Assembly (NCBI RefSeq): GCF_030732985.1
Contig: NZ_JASHJX010000011.1
Span: 25,981-89,980, forward strand
DNA length: 64,000 nt
Direction: 5' to 3'
Origin: Nioella sp. MMSF_3534
GTDB lineage: Bacteria; Pseudomonadota; Alphaproteobacteria; Rhodobacterales; Rhodobacteraceae
In this document: piece by piece, positions 1-9,449 of the stretch
Position numbering within the stretch: the first letter of the stretch is position 1
Layout: every line of letters begins with the position of its first letter
Translations under genes and position numbers: made by a program
Notes under the pieces: model-generated
Seen by the model: the letters and a program-made list of their open reading frames with translations, nothing else
What the model was told of the DNA's origin: nothing
Database searches by the model: none

Positions 1-589
1 CGTCGAGCGCGCCTTGCGGCAGGGCGGTGCGAAGCTGTGCCTCCTCCACCTCGTTGACGGAAAGAAGGTCGGTAAACGGCAGGATGTCGCGCACCGCCTC
101 CGGGTCAAAGGGGGCGGCGCAATAGCAGACCTTCAGCCCCCTGCCCCGCGCCAGCCGGGCGGCCTCGACCCCCGCGCTTGTTTCGTTCTGCAAAAGCAGC
201 CAGTCGCCGGGCTGAGCGCTGCCAAGCGCCGTTTCCACCTGATCCTCTGTTACCTGCCGGTTCGCACCGGGAAAGAGGATAATGGCATTCTCCGCCGCGT
301 CATCGACCGCGATAATGGCATGGCCCGTCGGCACCTCGCCCTGCACCACACAGGACACATCCACCCCATCCGCCGCCAGCCGGTCCACCGTCCACTGCCC
401 TTCCGGCCCGATGGCGCCGATATGGCGCACGGACCCGCCCGCGCGGGCAATGGCGATGGATTGATTGGCCCCCTTGCCGCCAAGCCCGGTCTGAAGCGCC
501 CGCGCCGCGATGGTTTCGCCGGGCGCGGGAAGATGATCCATCCGGTAGGAATGGTCGATGTTGATCGAGCCGAGATTGTAGATCGTCAT
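1..589 (-). CDS. rbsK: Ribokinase-like PfkB sugar kinase, 3' end cut by window edge
   Basis: This frame reads open from an ATG at 587-589 to the left edge, so about 196 N-terminal residues are seen. The start MTIYNLGSINIDH is the PfkB entry strand. LPAPGETI followed by GLGGKGANQSIAIARAG is the first PfkB signature, with the sugar-binding GGKGAN. The C-terminal GAGD/ATP motif lies outside the window. The family phosphorylates ribose or related sugars in the cytoplasm. The gene lies 103 bases downstream of pcaQ on the same strand, and nothing ties it to aromatic catabolism. Ribokinase is most likely; another PfkB kinase cannot be excluded without the C-terminus. Confidence 0.85.
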   Translation of the reverse strand, partial: MTIYNLGSINIDHSYRMDHLPAPGETIAARALQTGLGGKGANQSIAIARAGGSVRHIGAIGPEGQWTVDRLAADGVDVSCVVQGEVPTGHAIIAVDDAAENAIILFPGANRQVTEDQVETALGSAQPGDWLLLQNETSAGVEAARLARGRGLKVCYCAAPFDPEAVRDILPFTDLLSVNEVEEAQLRTALPQGALD

Positions 590-692
590 GGCACCTGTCC
601 GCCTGCCTGAAAGTCAGAGACTAGCGCCTCTCCCGCGCACCTGTCAGCCCTGTTTCGCCACTCGATCCGCATTGCAGAGCCGCGCAAGAAGA

Positions 693-1664
693 TCAGCCCG
701 CCAGCCCCATCTGGGCGATGGTCCGGGTCAGGGCGGTGACGAACAGCCCTTCTTCTGCCCCCGGTTCCGCATCTTCACGGCGCAGCAACCCGACCGGCCC
801 CCGCGTCATCCCGGTCTCAAACGGCAGCCGCACCAGCCGCCCCTCTGCCAGTTCGTTCCAGACCACCCCGCGAGAGATGATCCAGACCGCATCGCTTTCG
901 CGGGTATAGACCCGGCCAAACGCGCCTGAGACGGTTTCCAGCGCCTTCGGCGGCGCACCGATGCCATGGCCGATCAGAAACCGTTCCACCAGCGGCCGGA
1001 TCGCGGCGGCGGCGGGCGGGTAGATGACCGGCCAGTTCACGATATCCTCCAGCCGGGGGGCATCGAGCAGCGGATGGCCGGGGCGCACCACGAAATCCAC
1101 CTCTTCCTGATAGAGCTGCGTAAAGCTCAGGTTCTGCATGATCGACGGATCGCCAAGCCGCCCGATCACCATCCCCACGGCACCGCTGCGCAGTTGGTCC
1201 ACCAGATAGGCAATCGGCCCGTCCAGAACGCGCAGCGACGCGCTTGGCGACAGGCGTTCGAACTCTGCCACCGCACGGGGCAACAGGGCCGCCGCGACGG
1301 AAGGAAGCGCGCCGATGCTGATCTCGGCGCGCTTTCCCGTCGCATCGAGCTGCGCGATGCCATCGAGCCCATGATCCAGCGCCGAGAGGCTCATATCCGC
1401 GAAATGCGCAAAGACCTGCCCCGCATCCGTCAGGCTGACCCCGGCCCTGCTGCGCAGAAGCAGCGTCTTGCCGAGGATCTGTTCCAGCTCCTTCAGGGTC
1501 TTGGAAATCGCGGGCTGTGTCAGGCTCAGCCGCTCTGCCGCGCGTTTCAGGCTGCCTTGCCGCACGGTCTCGGTGAAGCACTGGATATGGCGCAGCTTGA
1601 TGCGGCTGCGGATCGCTTTGTTATCCATTTGGGAAAGCATAATGCCCAACATGTCATTTTTCAC
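693..1664 (-). CDS. pcaQ: LysR-type regulator of the protocatechuate operon (PcaQ)
   Basis: A LysR protein with a winged helix-turn-helix near the N-terminus (IKLRHIQCFTETVRQGSLKRAAERL, LTQPAISKTLKELE) and an effector domain over the rest. It is divergent from pobA-pcaDCHG, the classic position of PcaQ, which activates pca genes in response to beta-carboxymuconate or beta-ketoadipate-type inducers. The first ATG (1664) directly abuts an inverted repeat at 1665-1680. Later in-frame ATGs at 1652, 1640 and 1628 are plausible; 1628 gives the length usual for the family and starts just before the conserved RSRIKLRHIQ. None has a convincing ribosome binding site. The identification rests on position and HTH sequence. 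Confidence 0.85.
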   Translation of the reverse strand: MKNDMLGIMLSQMDNKAIRSRIKLRHIQCFTETVRQGSLKRAAERLSLTQPAISKTLKELEQILGKTLLLRSRAGVSLTDAGQVFAHFADMSLSALDHGLDGIAQLDATGKRAEISIGALPSVAAALLPRAVAEFERLSPSASLRVLDGPIAYLVDQLRSGAVGMVIGRLGDPSIMQNLSFTQLYQEEVDFVVRPGHPLLDAPRLEDIVNWPVIYPPAAAAIRPLVERFLIGHGIGAPPKALETVSGAFGRVYTRESDAVWIISRGVVWNELAEGRLVRLPFETGMTRGPVGLLRREDAEPGAEEGLFVTALTRTIAQMGLAG

Positions 1665-1680
1665 GCATAAACAGTTATGC
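1665..1680. promoter_or_regulatory. Candidate PcaQ operator, inverted repeat GCATAA-N4-TTATGC
   Basis: GCATAA, ACAG, TTATGC is a perfect 6-bp inverted repeat between pcaQ and pobA, 45 bases before the pobA start. Its ATAA-N4-TTAT core resembles the ATAACC-N4-GGTTA-type site reported for rhizobial PcaQ. The matching position and symmetry make it a good operator candidate; binding is inferred. Confidence 0.55.
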
Positions 1681-1703
1681 TAAATCCGGTTCAACAGGTC
1701 TAG

Positions 1704-2893
<1,190 letters not shown>

Positions 2894-2894
<1 letters not shown>

Positions 2895-3682
2895 TGCGCG
2901 TCCTCAGGGCAAATGGCGTCAAGCTGAACTGGCGCGAGGATGGCGATCCGGCGGGAGTGCCGGTGGTCTTCGCCAATTCGCTCGGCACCGACCTGCGGCT
3001 GTGGGACCAGATCCTGCCGCTTCTGCCCTCTGGCCTGCGGATCATCCGCTTCGACAAGCGCGGGCATGGGCTGTCGGACTGCCCCCCTGCGCCCTATGCG
3101 ATGGCGGATCTGGTCAGCGACGCCGAGGCGCTGCTGGACGGGTTGGGCATTTCCGATTGCGTTTTCGTGGGGCTCTCCATCGGCGGCATGATCGGCCAGG
3201 GGTTGGCCGCGCGCCGGCCTGACCTCATTCGCGCGCTGGTCCTGTCCAATACCGCCGCGAAGATGGGCGAGGCCGCCATGTGGCAGGCCCGTATCGACGC
3301 GATCCGCGCGGGCGGGATCGAGGCGCTGGCCGATGCGGTGATGGAACGCTGGTTTTCCCCCGCCTTCCTCGCCCGGCCCGAGCTGAGCGCCTGGCGCAAC
3401 ATGCTGACGCGCACCCCGGTGGAGGGCTATATCGGCTGCTGCCACGCCATCGCGGGGGCCGATCTGACCGAGAGCACGAAGGCCCTGACCCTTCCCACGC
3501 TGGCCATCGCGGGCAGCGATGACGGGGCCAGCCCGCCCGATCTGGTGCAGGGTACCGCCGCGATGATCGCAGGCAGCCGCTTTACCGTGATCGACGGCGC
3601 AGGCCACCTTCCATGCGTCGAGGACCCCGCCGCCTACGCCGCCCTGCTGACCGATTTCCTGAAGGAGCACGCCCATGTCTGA
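2894..3682 (+). CDS. pcaD: 3-oxoadipate enol-lactonase
   Basis: An alpha/beta-hydrolase of 262 residues that opens beta-ketoadipate enol-lactone to beta-ketoadipate. The nucleophile elbow GLSIGG places the catalytic serine at residue 95. An aspartate follows in GSDDGASPP, and the histidine is in GAGHLPCVED near the end. It overlaps pobA by one base at TGATG and pcaC by eight bases, which implies translational coupling. PcaD is a separate protein here, not fused to PcaC as in some bacteria. Confidence 0.95.
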
Positions 3683-4052
3683 GCGTTTTGAAACCGGCAT
3701 GACCGTGCGCCGCAAGATCCTTGGCGATGCCCATGTGGACCGGGCCGAGGCCGCCAAGACCGACTTTGACGCGCCCTTCCAGACCCTTATCACCGAAGGG
3801 GCCTGGGGCACGGTCTGGGCGTCGGACGGGATCAGCGACCGGGAACGGTCGATGCTGACGCTCGCCCTGCTGGCCGCCCTTGGCAATTTCGAGGAAATCC
3901 CCATGCATATCCGCGCCACCGCGCGCACCGGGGCCAGCAAAGAGGACGTTCTGGAAGCCTTCCAGCATGTCGCCATCTACGCCGGTGTGCCGCGCGCCAA
4001 TCACGCGCTGAAACTGGCCAAGCAGACCTATGACGAAATGGAAAAAGAGTAA
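3675..4052 (+). CDS. pcaC: 4-carboxymuconolactone decarboxylase
   Basis: A 125-residue member of the carboxymuconolactone decarboxylase family, which converts gamma-carboxymuconolactone to beta-ketoadipate enol-lactone. The segment around residues 55-90 (SDRERSMLTLALLAALG then EIPMHIRATARTGAS) is the usual helical core. It lies between pcaD (8-base overlap) and pcaH (47-base gap with a GGAGG ribosome site before pcaH). Length and position both fit PcaC. Its substrate has to come from PcaB, whose gene is not in the window. Confidence 0.95.
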   Translation: MSERFETGMTVRRKILGDAHVDRAEAAKTDFDAPFQTLITEGAWGTVWASDGISDRERSMLTLALLAALGNFEEIPMHIRATARTGASKEDVLEAFQHVAIYAGVPRANHALKLAKQTYDEMEKE

Positions 4053-4084
4053 TCCGGGAAACGCGCGATATTTCCCAGCCTTGA

Positions 4085-4827
<743 letters not shown>

Positions 4828-4828
<1 letters not shown>

Positions 4829-5448
4829 TGACCCAATCGCTTGACTACCTGAAGGAAACCGCCTCGCAGACCGCTGGTCCCTACGTTCATATCGGGCTTG
4901 CCCCCGGCGCGGCGGGCTTTGACATCTACAGGCAGGAACTGGGCTGGGACATCGCCGGACCCAATGCCAGGGGCGAGCGTATCCGCGTTGAGGGTATCGT
5001 GATCGACGGCACCGGCAGCCCGGTCAAGGATGTGCTGCTGGAGGCCTGGCAGGCCAATGCCGATGGCATCTATGCGCATCCCGAGGGCGGCGGCGAGGTG
5101 GAAGAGGGCTTTCGCGGTTGGGGCCGCGTGATCACCGATTTCGCCACTGGAGAATGGGGGTTCGACACGGTCAAGCCGGGCTGCACAAGGGGCCGCAATG
5201 TCGGAACCCAGGCCCCGCATATCAACCTGTGGATCGTGGCGCGCGGCATCAATATCGGGCTGAATACGCGGCTCTATTTCGAGGATGAGGCTGAAGCCAA
5301 CGCCGCCGATCCGGTGCTGAACCTGATCGAATGGGAACGCCGCCGCGCCACGCTGATCGCCAGGCGCACGGAACGCGACGGGCAAACGGTCTATCGGTTC
5401 GACATCAGGCTGCAGGGCGAGGAAGAAACCGTCTTCTTCGACATTTGA
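4828..5448 (+). CDS. pcaG: Protocatechuate 3,4-dioxygenase alpha subunit
   Basis: The 206-residue non-catalytic partner of PcaH. It keeps the intradiol dioxygenase beta-sandwich (QTAGPYVHIGLAPGAAG at residues 14-30, VEGIVIDGTGSPVKDVLLEAWQ around residues 55-76, APHINLWI near residue 130) but lacks the complete Tyr/Tyr/His/His iron set, as expected for alpha subunits. It overlaps pcaH by one base. In the common pcaDCHGB order the next gene would be pcaB; here a BKACE gene follows after 56 bases. Confidence 0.96.
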
Positions 5449-5504
5449 CGAATGCCCGGCCCGGCGGCAGGATCGGCGGGCCTTTCAGAATGGAAAAACA
5501 CGAC

Positions 5505-6344
5505 ATGTCAAACCCTTGCATCATCTGCGTGGCGATCACCGGATCGGTCCCCACCAAGGCCAACAATCCTGCGGTGCCGATCACCGTTGCGGAACAGATC
5601 GAAAGCACGCAAGAGGCGTTCGAGGCGGGCGCGACCATTGCCCATTGCCATGTCAGGAACGATGACGGGACGACCACCAGCGACCCCGAGAAATTCGGGC
5701 GCCTGATGGAAGGGCTGCACGCACATTGCCCCGGCATGATCGTGCAGCTCTCGACCGGCGGCCGGTCCGGCGCGGGACAGGCGCGGGGCGGGATGCTGCC
5801 GCTGCGCCCCGACATGGCGTCTCTGTCGGTGGGGTCGAACAACTTCCCCACGCGGGTCTATGAAAACCCGCCCGATCTGGTCGCATGGCTGGCCTCGGAG
5901 ATGATCAAGTACAACGTGAAGCCCGAGATAGAAGCCTTTGATCTGTCGCATATTTTTCAGGCCAAACTGATGCAGGACCGGGGCGAACTGCAAGGCACGC
6001 CCTATGTGCAGTTCGTCATGGGCGTGAAGAACGCCATGCCGGTGGACCGCGAGGTGTTCGACTTCTACATCCGCACCGTGAAGCGGCTCTTTGGAGAGGA
6101 CGCGCCCTGGTGCGCCGCCGGGATCGGACCCAACCAGATCGTGGTAAATGAATGGGCGATTGCCGCGGGCGGCCACGCACGCACGGGGCTGGAAGACAAC
6201 ATGCGGCTCGACCGCGAAAGGCTCGCCCCTTCCAACGCGGCGCTGGTCGCGCGGGCTGTGGAGCTGTGCGAGAAATACGAGCGTCCGGTGGCCAGCTGGC
6301 AGCAGGCGCGGGCGATTCTGGGGCTGGCTGCACCGGCGAATTGA
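5505..6344 (+). CDS. Beta-keto acid cleavage enzyme (BKACE, DUF849)
   Basis: A 279-residue zinc TIM-barrel of the 3-keto-5-aminohexanoate cleavage (BKACE) family. The zinc-binding HxH is IAHCHVRNDDG (His47 and His49). The phosphate/CoA loop region is LSTGGRSGAG, and VVNEWAIAAGGHARTGLEDN carries the conserved C-terminal glutamate and glycine loop. Members react a beta-keto acid with acetyl-CoA to give acetoacetate and a new acyl-CoA. In a pca operon the obvious substrate is beta-ketoadipate, which would yield succinyl-CoA; that is inference. The start at 5505 has GGAAA upstream; an in-frame ATG at 5490 is the alternative. Confidence 0.9.
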   Translation: MSNPCIICVAITGSVPTKANNPAVPITVAEQIESTQEAFEAGATIAHCHVRNDDGTTTSDPEKFGRLMEGLHAHCPGMIVQLSTGGRSGAGQARGGMLPLRPDMASLSVGSNNFPTRVYENPPDLVAWLASEMIKYNVKPEIEAFDLSHIFQAKLMQDRGELQGTPYVQFVMGVKNAMPVDREVFDFYIRTVKRLFGEDAPWCAAGIGPNQIVVNEWAIAAGGHARTGLEDNMRLDRERLAPSNAALVARAVELCEKYERPVASWQQARAILGLAAPAN

Positions 6345-6358
6345 GGGGGGCACCACGC

Positions 6359-6391
6359 GTACACCCCCCGTACACCCCCTGTACACCGGTC
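6359..6391. repeat. Three 11-bp tandem repeats of GTACACC-type units
   Basis: GTACACCCCCC, GTACACCCCCT and GTACACCGGTC follow each other at exactly 11-base spacing (6359, 6370, 6381), just after the BKACE stop. The 11-bp period puts the units on one helix face. No function is known to me. Confidence 0.6.
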
Positions 6392-6438
6392 GTGCAGATG
6401 AAACCGCGATTTCGCCGTGCCTTCGGCACGTCGACCCG

Positions 6439-6458
6439 CGCGGCCCTTGCGGGCCGCG
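6439..6458 (+). terminator. GC-rich hairpin after the pca operon
   Basis: CGCGGCCC, loop TTGC, GGGCCGCG is a perfect 8-bp stem 95 bases after the BKACE stop, between the convergent pca and coumarate operons. No long T-run follows, so it may act as a weak terminator or mRNA 3' stabiliser. Confidence 0.5.
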
Positions 6459-6472
6459 ATTCTGTTCAGCAA

Positions 6473-6534
6473 GGGGGCTCCGCCCCCGTCGCCTGTCGGC
6501 GACTCCCCCGAGGTATTTTCACCAAGCTGAAAGG
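6473..6534. repeat. Dispersed Rhodobacteraceae-type hairpin repeat, copy 1
   Basis: Two adjacent hairpins (GGGGGC-TCC-GCCCCC at 6473-6487 and GTCGCC-TGTC-GGCGAC at 6488-6503) lead into CCCCCGAGGTATTTTCACCA and a purine-rich tail. The same module occurs inverted at 29725-29787. It ends immediately before the stop of the acyl-CoA dehydrogenase gene. This looks like a REP/BIME-style intergenic element. Confidence 0.65.
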
Positions 6535-6535
6535 G

Positions 6536-8104
6536 TCAGAGCCCCAGCCTGGTGGCATGCGCCGGGGCAAAGCAGCGGGCGGTGCGGATCCCTTCGTCGG
6601 CCAGCCGCCTGATCCGCGCGGGGTCGGGGTGATGATCCGCGGCCTTTGCGATCCGGGCGAAGAGCGCCGCCAGAAGCGTCTGGATCGTGAGCGCCATGAC
6701 ATCATGGGCCAGCGGCGTCGGGTCTTCCGACTTATGCAGATGGTCGCGGGCCCGCTGCCAGAGCGGCAGCAACCCGCCATGATCCTCGCCTTGCAGGAAG
6801 GCATCAAACGCCGCCCCCGGCGCACCGGTCAGAAGCCGGGTGGCGAGCATCCGTTCGTGGATGGCGTTCGCGCCCTCATAGATCGCGGTGATGCGCGCGT
6901 CGCGATAGGTCTGTTCCAGCCGGTATTCGGACAGGTAGCCATAGCCGCCAAGCACCTGCATCCCCAGTTCGGCGGCGCGCATGCCCCCCTCGGTGCAGGC
7001 AACCTTGGCCACAGGCGTCAGGATTTCGACCAGATCGGGCGCGTCGCCCCGTTCCATCGCAACGCAAGCCAGGTGGCAGATCGCGCGCCCCCCCATGGCC
7101 AGCGCGTCGATCTCGGTCAGGAGGCGCTGCACATCGGCGTGATCGGCGAGCGTTGCGGGGCTGCCGTCGGGTGTGCGACCTTGCTGGCGTTCGGCGGCAT
7201 AGGCGCTTGCCACATCATAGGCACGCGCGGCATGGGCCACGCCTTGCAGCGCCACGTCGGCGCGGGCGTGGTTCATCATGGTGAACATGGCCATGAGCCC
7301 CTGCCCTTCGGCCCCGATTAGCTCCGCCTCGGCGCTGTCGAAGGCCAGCTGACAGGTGGGCGAGGCGTGAAGCCCCATCTTCTCCTCGATCCGGGTCACG
7401 GTGACGGTGTTGCGCGTGCCGTCTGCCTTCGTGGACGGGCAGAGGAAGAGCGACAGGCCTTTCACGCCATTATCCGAGGTGCGGGCGAGGACGAGGTGCA
7501 GGATCTCCTCGCTAATGTCCTGATCACCGCCGGAGATGAAGATTTTCTCGCCGCTGATCTGCCAGCCATTGCCCCTCTGCGCGGCCCGGCAGCGGATGCG
7601 GCTGAGGTCCGATCCCGCGCCCGGTTCCGTCAGGCACATGGTGGCGAGTGTCTCGCCCGAGGCAAGGCCCGGAATATGGCGGGCCTGTTGGTCGTCGGTG
7701 CCGAAGCGGGTCAGCACGCGCACCGCGCCGGGCACAAGGCCGGTGACCATCTGCAAGGAATGGTTCGCGCCGGAGAAGATTTCCGATGTGATCGCAAGCA
7801 TGAGCGCGCCCATGCCCTGCCCGCCATGCACCTCGGGCGCGGTGAGGCCAGGCCAGCCCTGTTCGGCATAGGATTTGTAGACCGCGCCGAAGCCGTCAGG
7901 CATCCGCACGCGGCCATTTTCAAGGCGGCAGCCCTGCCGGTCGCCCGGTTCATCGAGGGGCGCAATCTCGCCTTCCGCGAAAGCCGCGAAATGGCTTCCG
8001 ATCTCGCGCGCCATGTCGGCATCCCAACCGGGGGCGCTGTCCGCGCCCGCCACATGGGTCAGCGTGAACAGGATGTCGTCCAATGGGGCGGTGAAGGGTT
8101 TCAT
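6536..8104 (-). CDS. Acyl-CoA dehydrogenase of the phenylpropanoid operon
   Basis: A 522-residue FAD acyl-CoA dehydrogenase. TEPGAGSDLSRI in the middle domain is the flavin/substrate signature, and YEGANAIHERM in the C-terminal domain holds the catalytic-glutamate region. The upstream open frame is extended; the ATG at 8104 (MKPFTAPLDD) matches the family start. It is the last gene of the coumarate/ferulate operon, 5 bases after the DUF3237 gene. A likely job is oxidising saturated side chains (phenylpropanoyl-CoA or dihydroferuloyl-CoA) to the cinnamoyl-CoA level so they can enter the same pathway. The substrate is inferred from context. Confidence 0.85.
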   Translation of the reverse strand: MKPFTAPLDDILFTLTHVAGADSAPGWDADMAREIGSHFAAFAEGEIAPLDEPGDRQGCRLENGRVRMPDGFGAVYKSYAEQGWPGLTAPEVHGGQGMGALMLAITSEIFSGANHSLQMVTGLVPGAVRVLTRFGTDDQQARHIPGLASGETLATMCLTEPGAGSDLSRIRCRAAQRGNGWQISGEKIFISGGDQDISEEILHLVLARTSDNGVKGLSLFLCPSTKADGTRNTVTVTRIEEKMGLHASPTCQLAFDSAEAELIGAEGQGLMAMFTMMNHARADVALQGVAHAARAYDVASAYAAERQQGRTPDGSPATLADHADVQRLLTEIDALAMGGRAICHLACVAMERGDAPDLVEILTPVAKVACTEGGMRAAELGMQVLGGYGYLSEYRLEQTYRDARITAIYEGANAIHERMLATRLLTGAPGAAFDAFLQGEDHGGLLPLWQRARDHLHKSEDPTPLAHDVMALTIQTLLAALFARIAKAADHHPDPARIRRLADEGIRTARCFAPAHATRLGL

Positions 8105-8109
8105 CCGGG

Positions 8110-8568
8110 TTACTCCACGGCGAAAAGATGCATCTCGACGCCCGCCGCGCCGCGCGCCCCGTTTCCGACGAGGATAAGGTGATTGACCCATTGGTAACGC
8201 GGGTCGCCGCTTTCCAGCCTTGCGGTGGTGCGGAAATAATAGTCGGCGGGGTCCACGGCCTCGCCCTTCGCCAGCCGGTCCATCACCTCCGCCGGGCCGT
8301 GGCGAACGCCTTTGTTGACGATCTCGATCAGCGCGCCGTCATCGGTTTCCATCGCGTATCGCGTGTCGATATCGGCGGCCCCGTCGGCAAAGATCGTCTG
8401 CCAGTCCGCGCCGAGATTGAGGATAGCGCCTTCGATGCGCCCCGTGACCGTGCCGCCCGTGATCGGAATGATCCGCCGCTGCCCAGCGCGGCCCGGCCCC
8501 ATTTCCTGCAGGGGGCCAAGCTCGACATGGAGCGTGCAAAAGGGCGTCAGGCGCGGGGGCTCCATCAT
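8110..8568 (-). CDS. DUF3237 protein in the coumarate operon
   Basis: A small protein of 152 residues matching the DUF3237 beta-barrel type: LHVELGPLQEMGPGRAGQRR near the start, a central GGTVTGRIEGAILNLGADWQ and a late ATARLESGDPRYQWVNH-like segment. There is no signal peptide and no obvious catalytic triad. The stop-start overlap with the upstream amidohydrolase (8565-8568) and the 5-base gap to the acyl-CoA dehydrogenase mean it is translated as part of this pathway. The function is unknown; a role as a small hydrolase, isomerase or binding protein for an aromatic CoA thioester is only a guess. Confidence 0.8.
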   Translation of the reverse strand: MMEPPRLTPFCTLHVELGPLQEMGPGRAGQRRIIPITGGTVTGRIEGAILNLGADWQTIFADGAADIDTRYAMETDDGALIEIVNKGVRHGPAEVMDRLAKGEAVDPADYYFRTTARLESGDPRYQWVNHLILVGNGARGAAGVEMHLFAVE

Positions 8569-9437
8569 TCCAGCCCCAGAAGCCGCGCGGCATTGCCCTT
8601 GATGATGTCCGGGCGCAGCTCTTCCTTGATGGCGATCTTCTCGAAATCCGCAAGCCAGCGTTCGGGCGTGATCATCGGCCAGTCGGAGCCGAAGAGCACC
8701 TTCTTGCGAAGGATCGAGTTGCAGTATTTCACCAGGATCTCGGGGAAATACTTCGGCGACCAGCCCGACAGGTCGATATAGACATTGGGCTTGTGCTGCG
8801 CGACGGCGAGCGCCTCCTCCTGCCAGGGGAAGGAGGGGTGAGCGAGGATGATCCTGAGATCGGGGAAATCGACCGCCACGTCATCCATATACATCGGGTT
8901 GGAGTATTTCAGCCGCATCCCGTTGCCGCCGGGCATGCCGCTGCCCACGCCCGTCTGCCCGGTGTGGAAAAGGGCGATGCCGCCTTCATCCTCGATCGCG
9001 CGGTAGAGGTCATAGGCGATGCGGTCATTGGGATAAAAACCCTGCATCGTGGGGTGAAACTTGAACCCCTTGATACCGAAATCGCGCATCAGGCGTTTGG
9101 CTTCGCGCACGCCCATCTTGCCCTTCCACGGGTCGATGGAGGCGAAGGGGATCAGCACGTCGCTGTTCTCGGCGGCCAGCTCCGCCACTTCCTCGTTCTT
9201 GTAGCGCCGGTAGCCGGTCTCGCGTTCCGCATCGACGGGGAAGATCACCGCGGCGATGTTCTGTTCGCGGTAATGTTGGGCCGTTTCGGGCACGGTCGGC
9301 GGGTGCTGCCACGGGGCGCGGAAGTATTGAGCCATGGTGGCCTGCAGGTCGTCATAGCCGTCATCGGCATGGCAGCCGCAGGGTTCCTCGGCATGGGTGT
9401 GGATGTCGATGGCGCGGATTTTGGTCAGGTCTACCAT
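8565..9437 (-). CDS. Metal-dependent amidohydrolase (CouO-like)
   Basis: A 290-residue amidohydrolase-2 family TIM barrel. Metal-site residues are visible: HTH in IDIHTHAEEP, FKFHPTMQG, ALFHTGQT, ILAHPSFPW and the late aspartate in FGSDWPMI. It sits between feruloyl-CoA synthase and DUF3237. In Rhodococcus jostii, CouO, a metal-dependent hydrolase of the p-hydroxycinnamate operon, splits 4-hydroxyphenyl-beta-ketopropionyl-CoA to 4-hydroxybenzoate and acetyl-CoA. The same role fits here because the operon has a hydratase and a dehydrogenase but no thiolase. This assignment is inference from context; decarboxylase activity, as in ACMSD relatives, is the alternative. Confidence 0.82.
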   Translation of the reverse strand: MVDLTKIRAIDIHTHAEEPCGCHADDGYDDLQATMAQYFRAPWQHPPTVPETAQHYREQNIAAVIFPVDAERETGYRRYKNEEVAELAAENSDVLIPFASIDPWKGKMGVREAKRLMRDFGIKGFKFHPTMQGFYPNDRIAYDLYRAIEDEGGIALFHTGQTGVGSGMPGGNGMRLKYSNPMYMDDVAVDFPDLRIILAHPSFPWQEEALAVAQHKPNVYIDLSGWSPKYFPEILVKYCNSILRKKVLFGSDWPMITPERWLADFEKIAIKEELRPDIIKGNAARLLGLE

Positions 9438-9449
9438 GGGTTTGGCCCT

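Noticed and set aside
5331..5504. N-terminal extension of the BKACE gene to an ATG at 5331
   Set aside because: The extension lies in the pcaG gene in another frame and has no conserved sequence; the family motif starts at 5505.
5449..6535. pcaB, expected after pcaG
   Set aside because: I searched for a fumarase/lyase-type signature here and in the other strong coding frames of the window and found none; the gene must be elsewhere or replaced.
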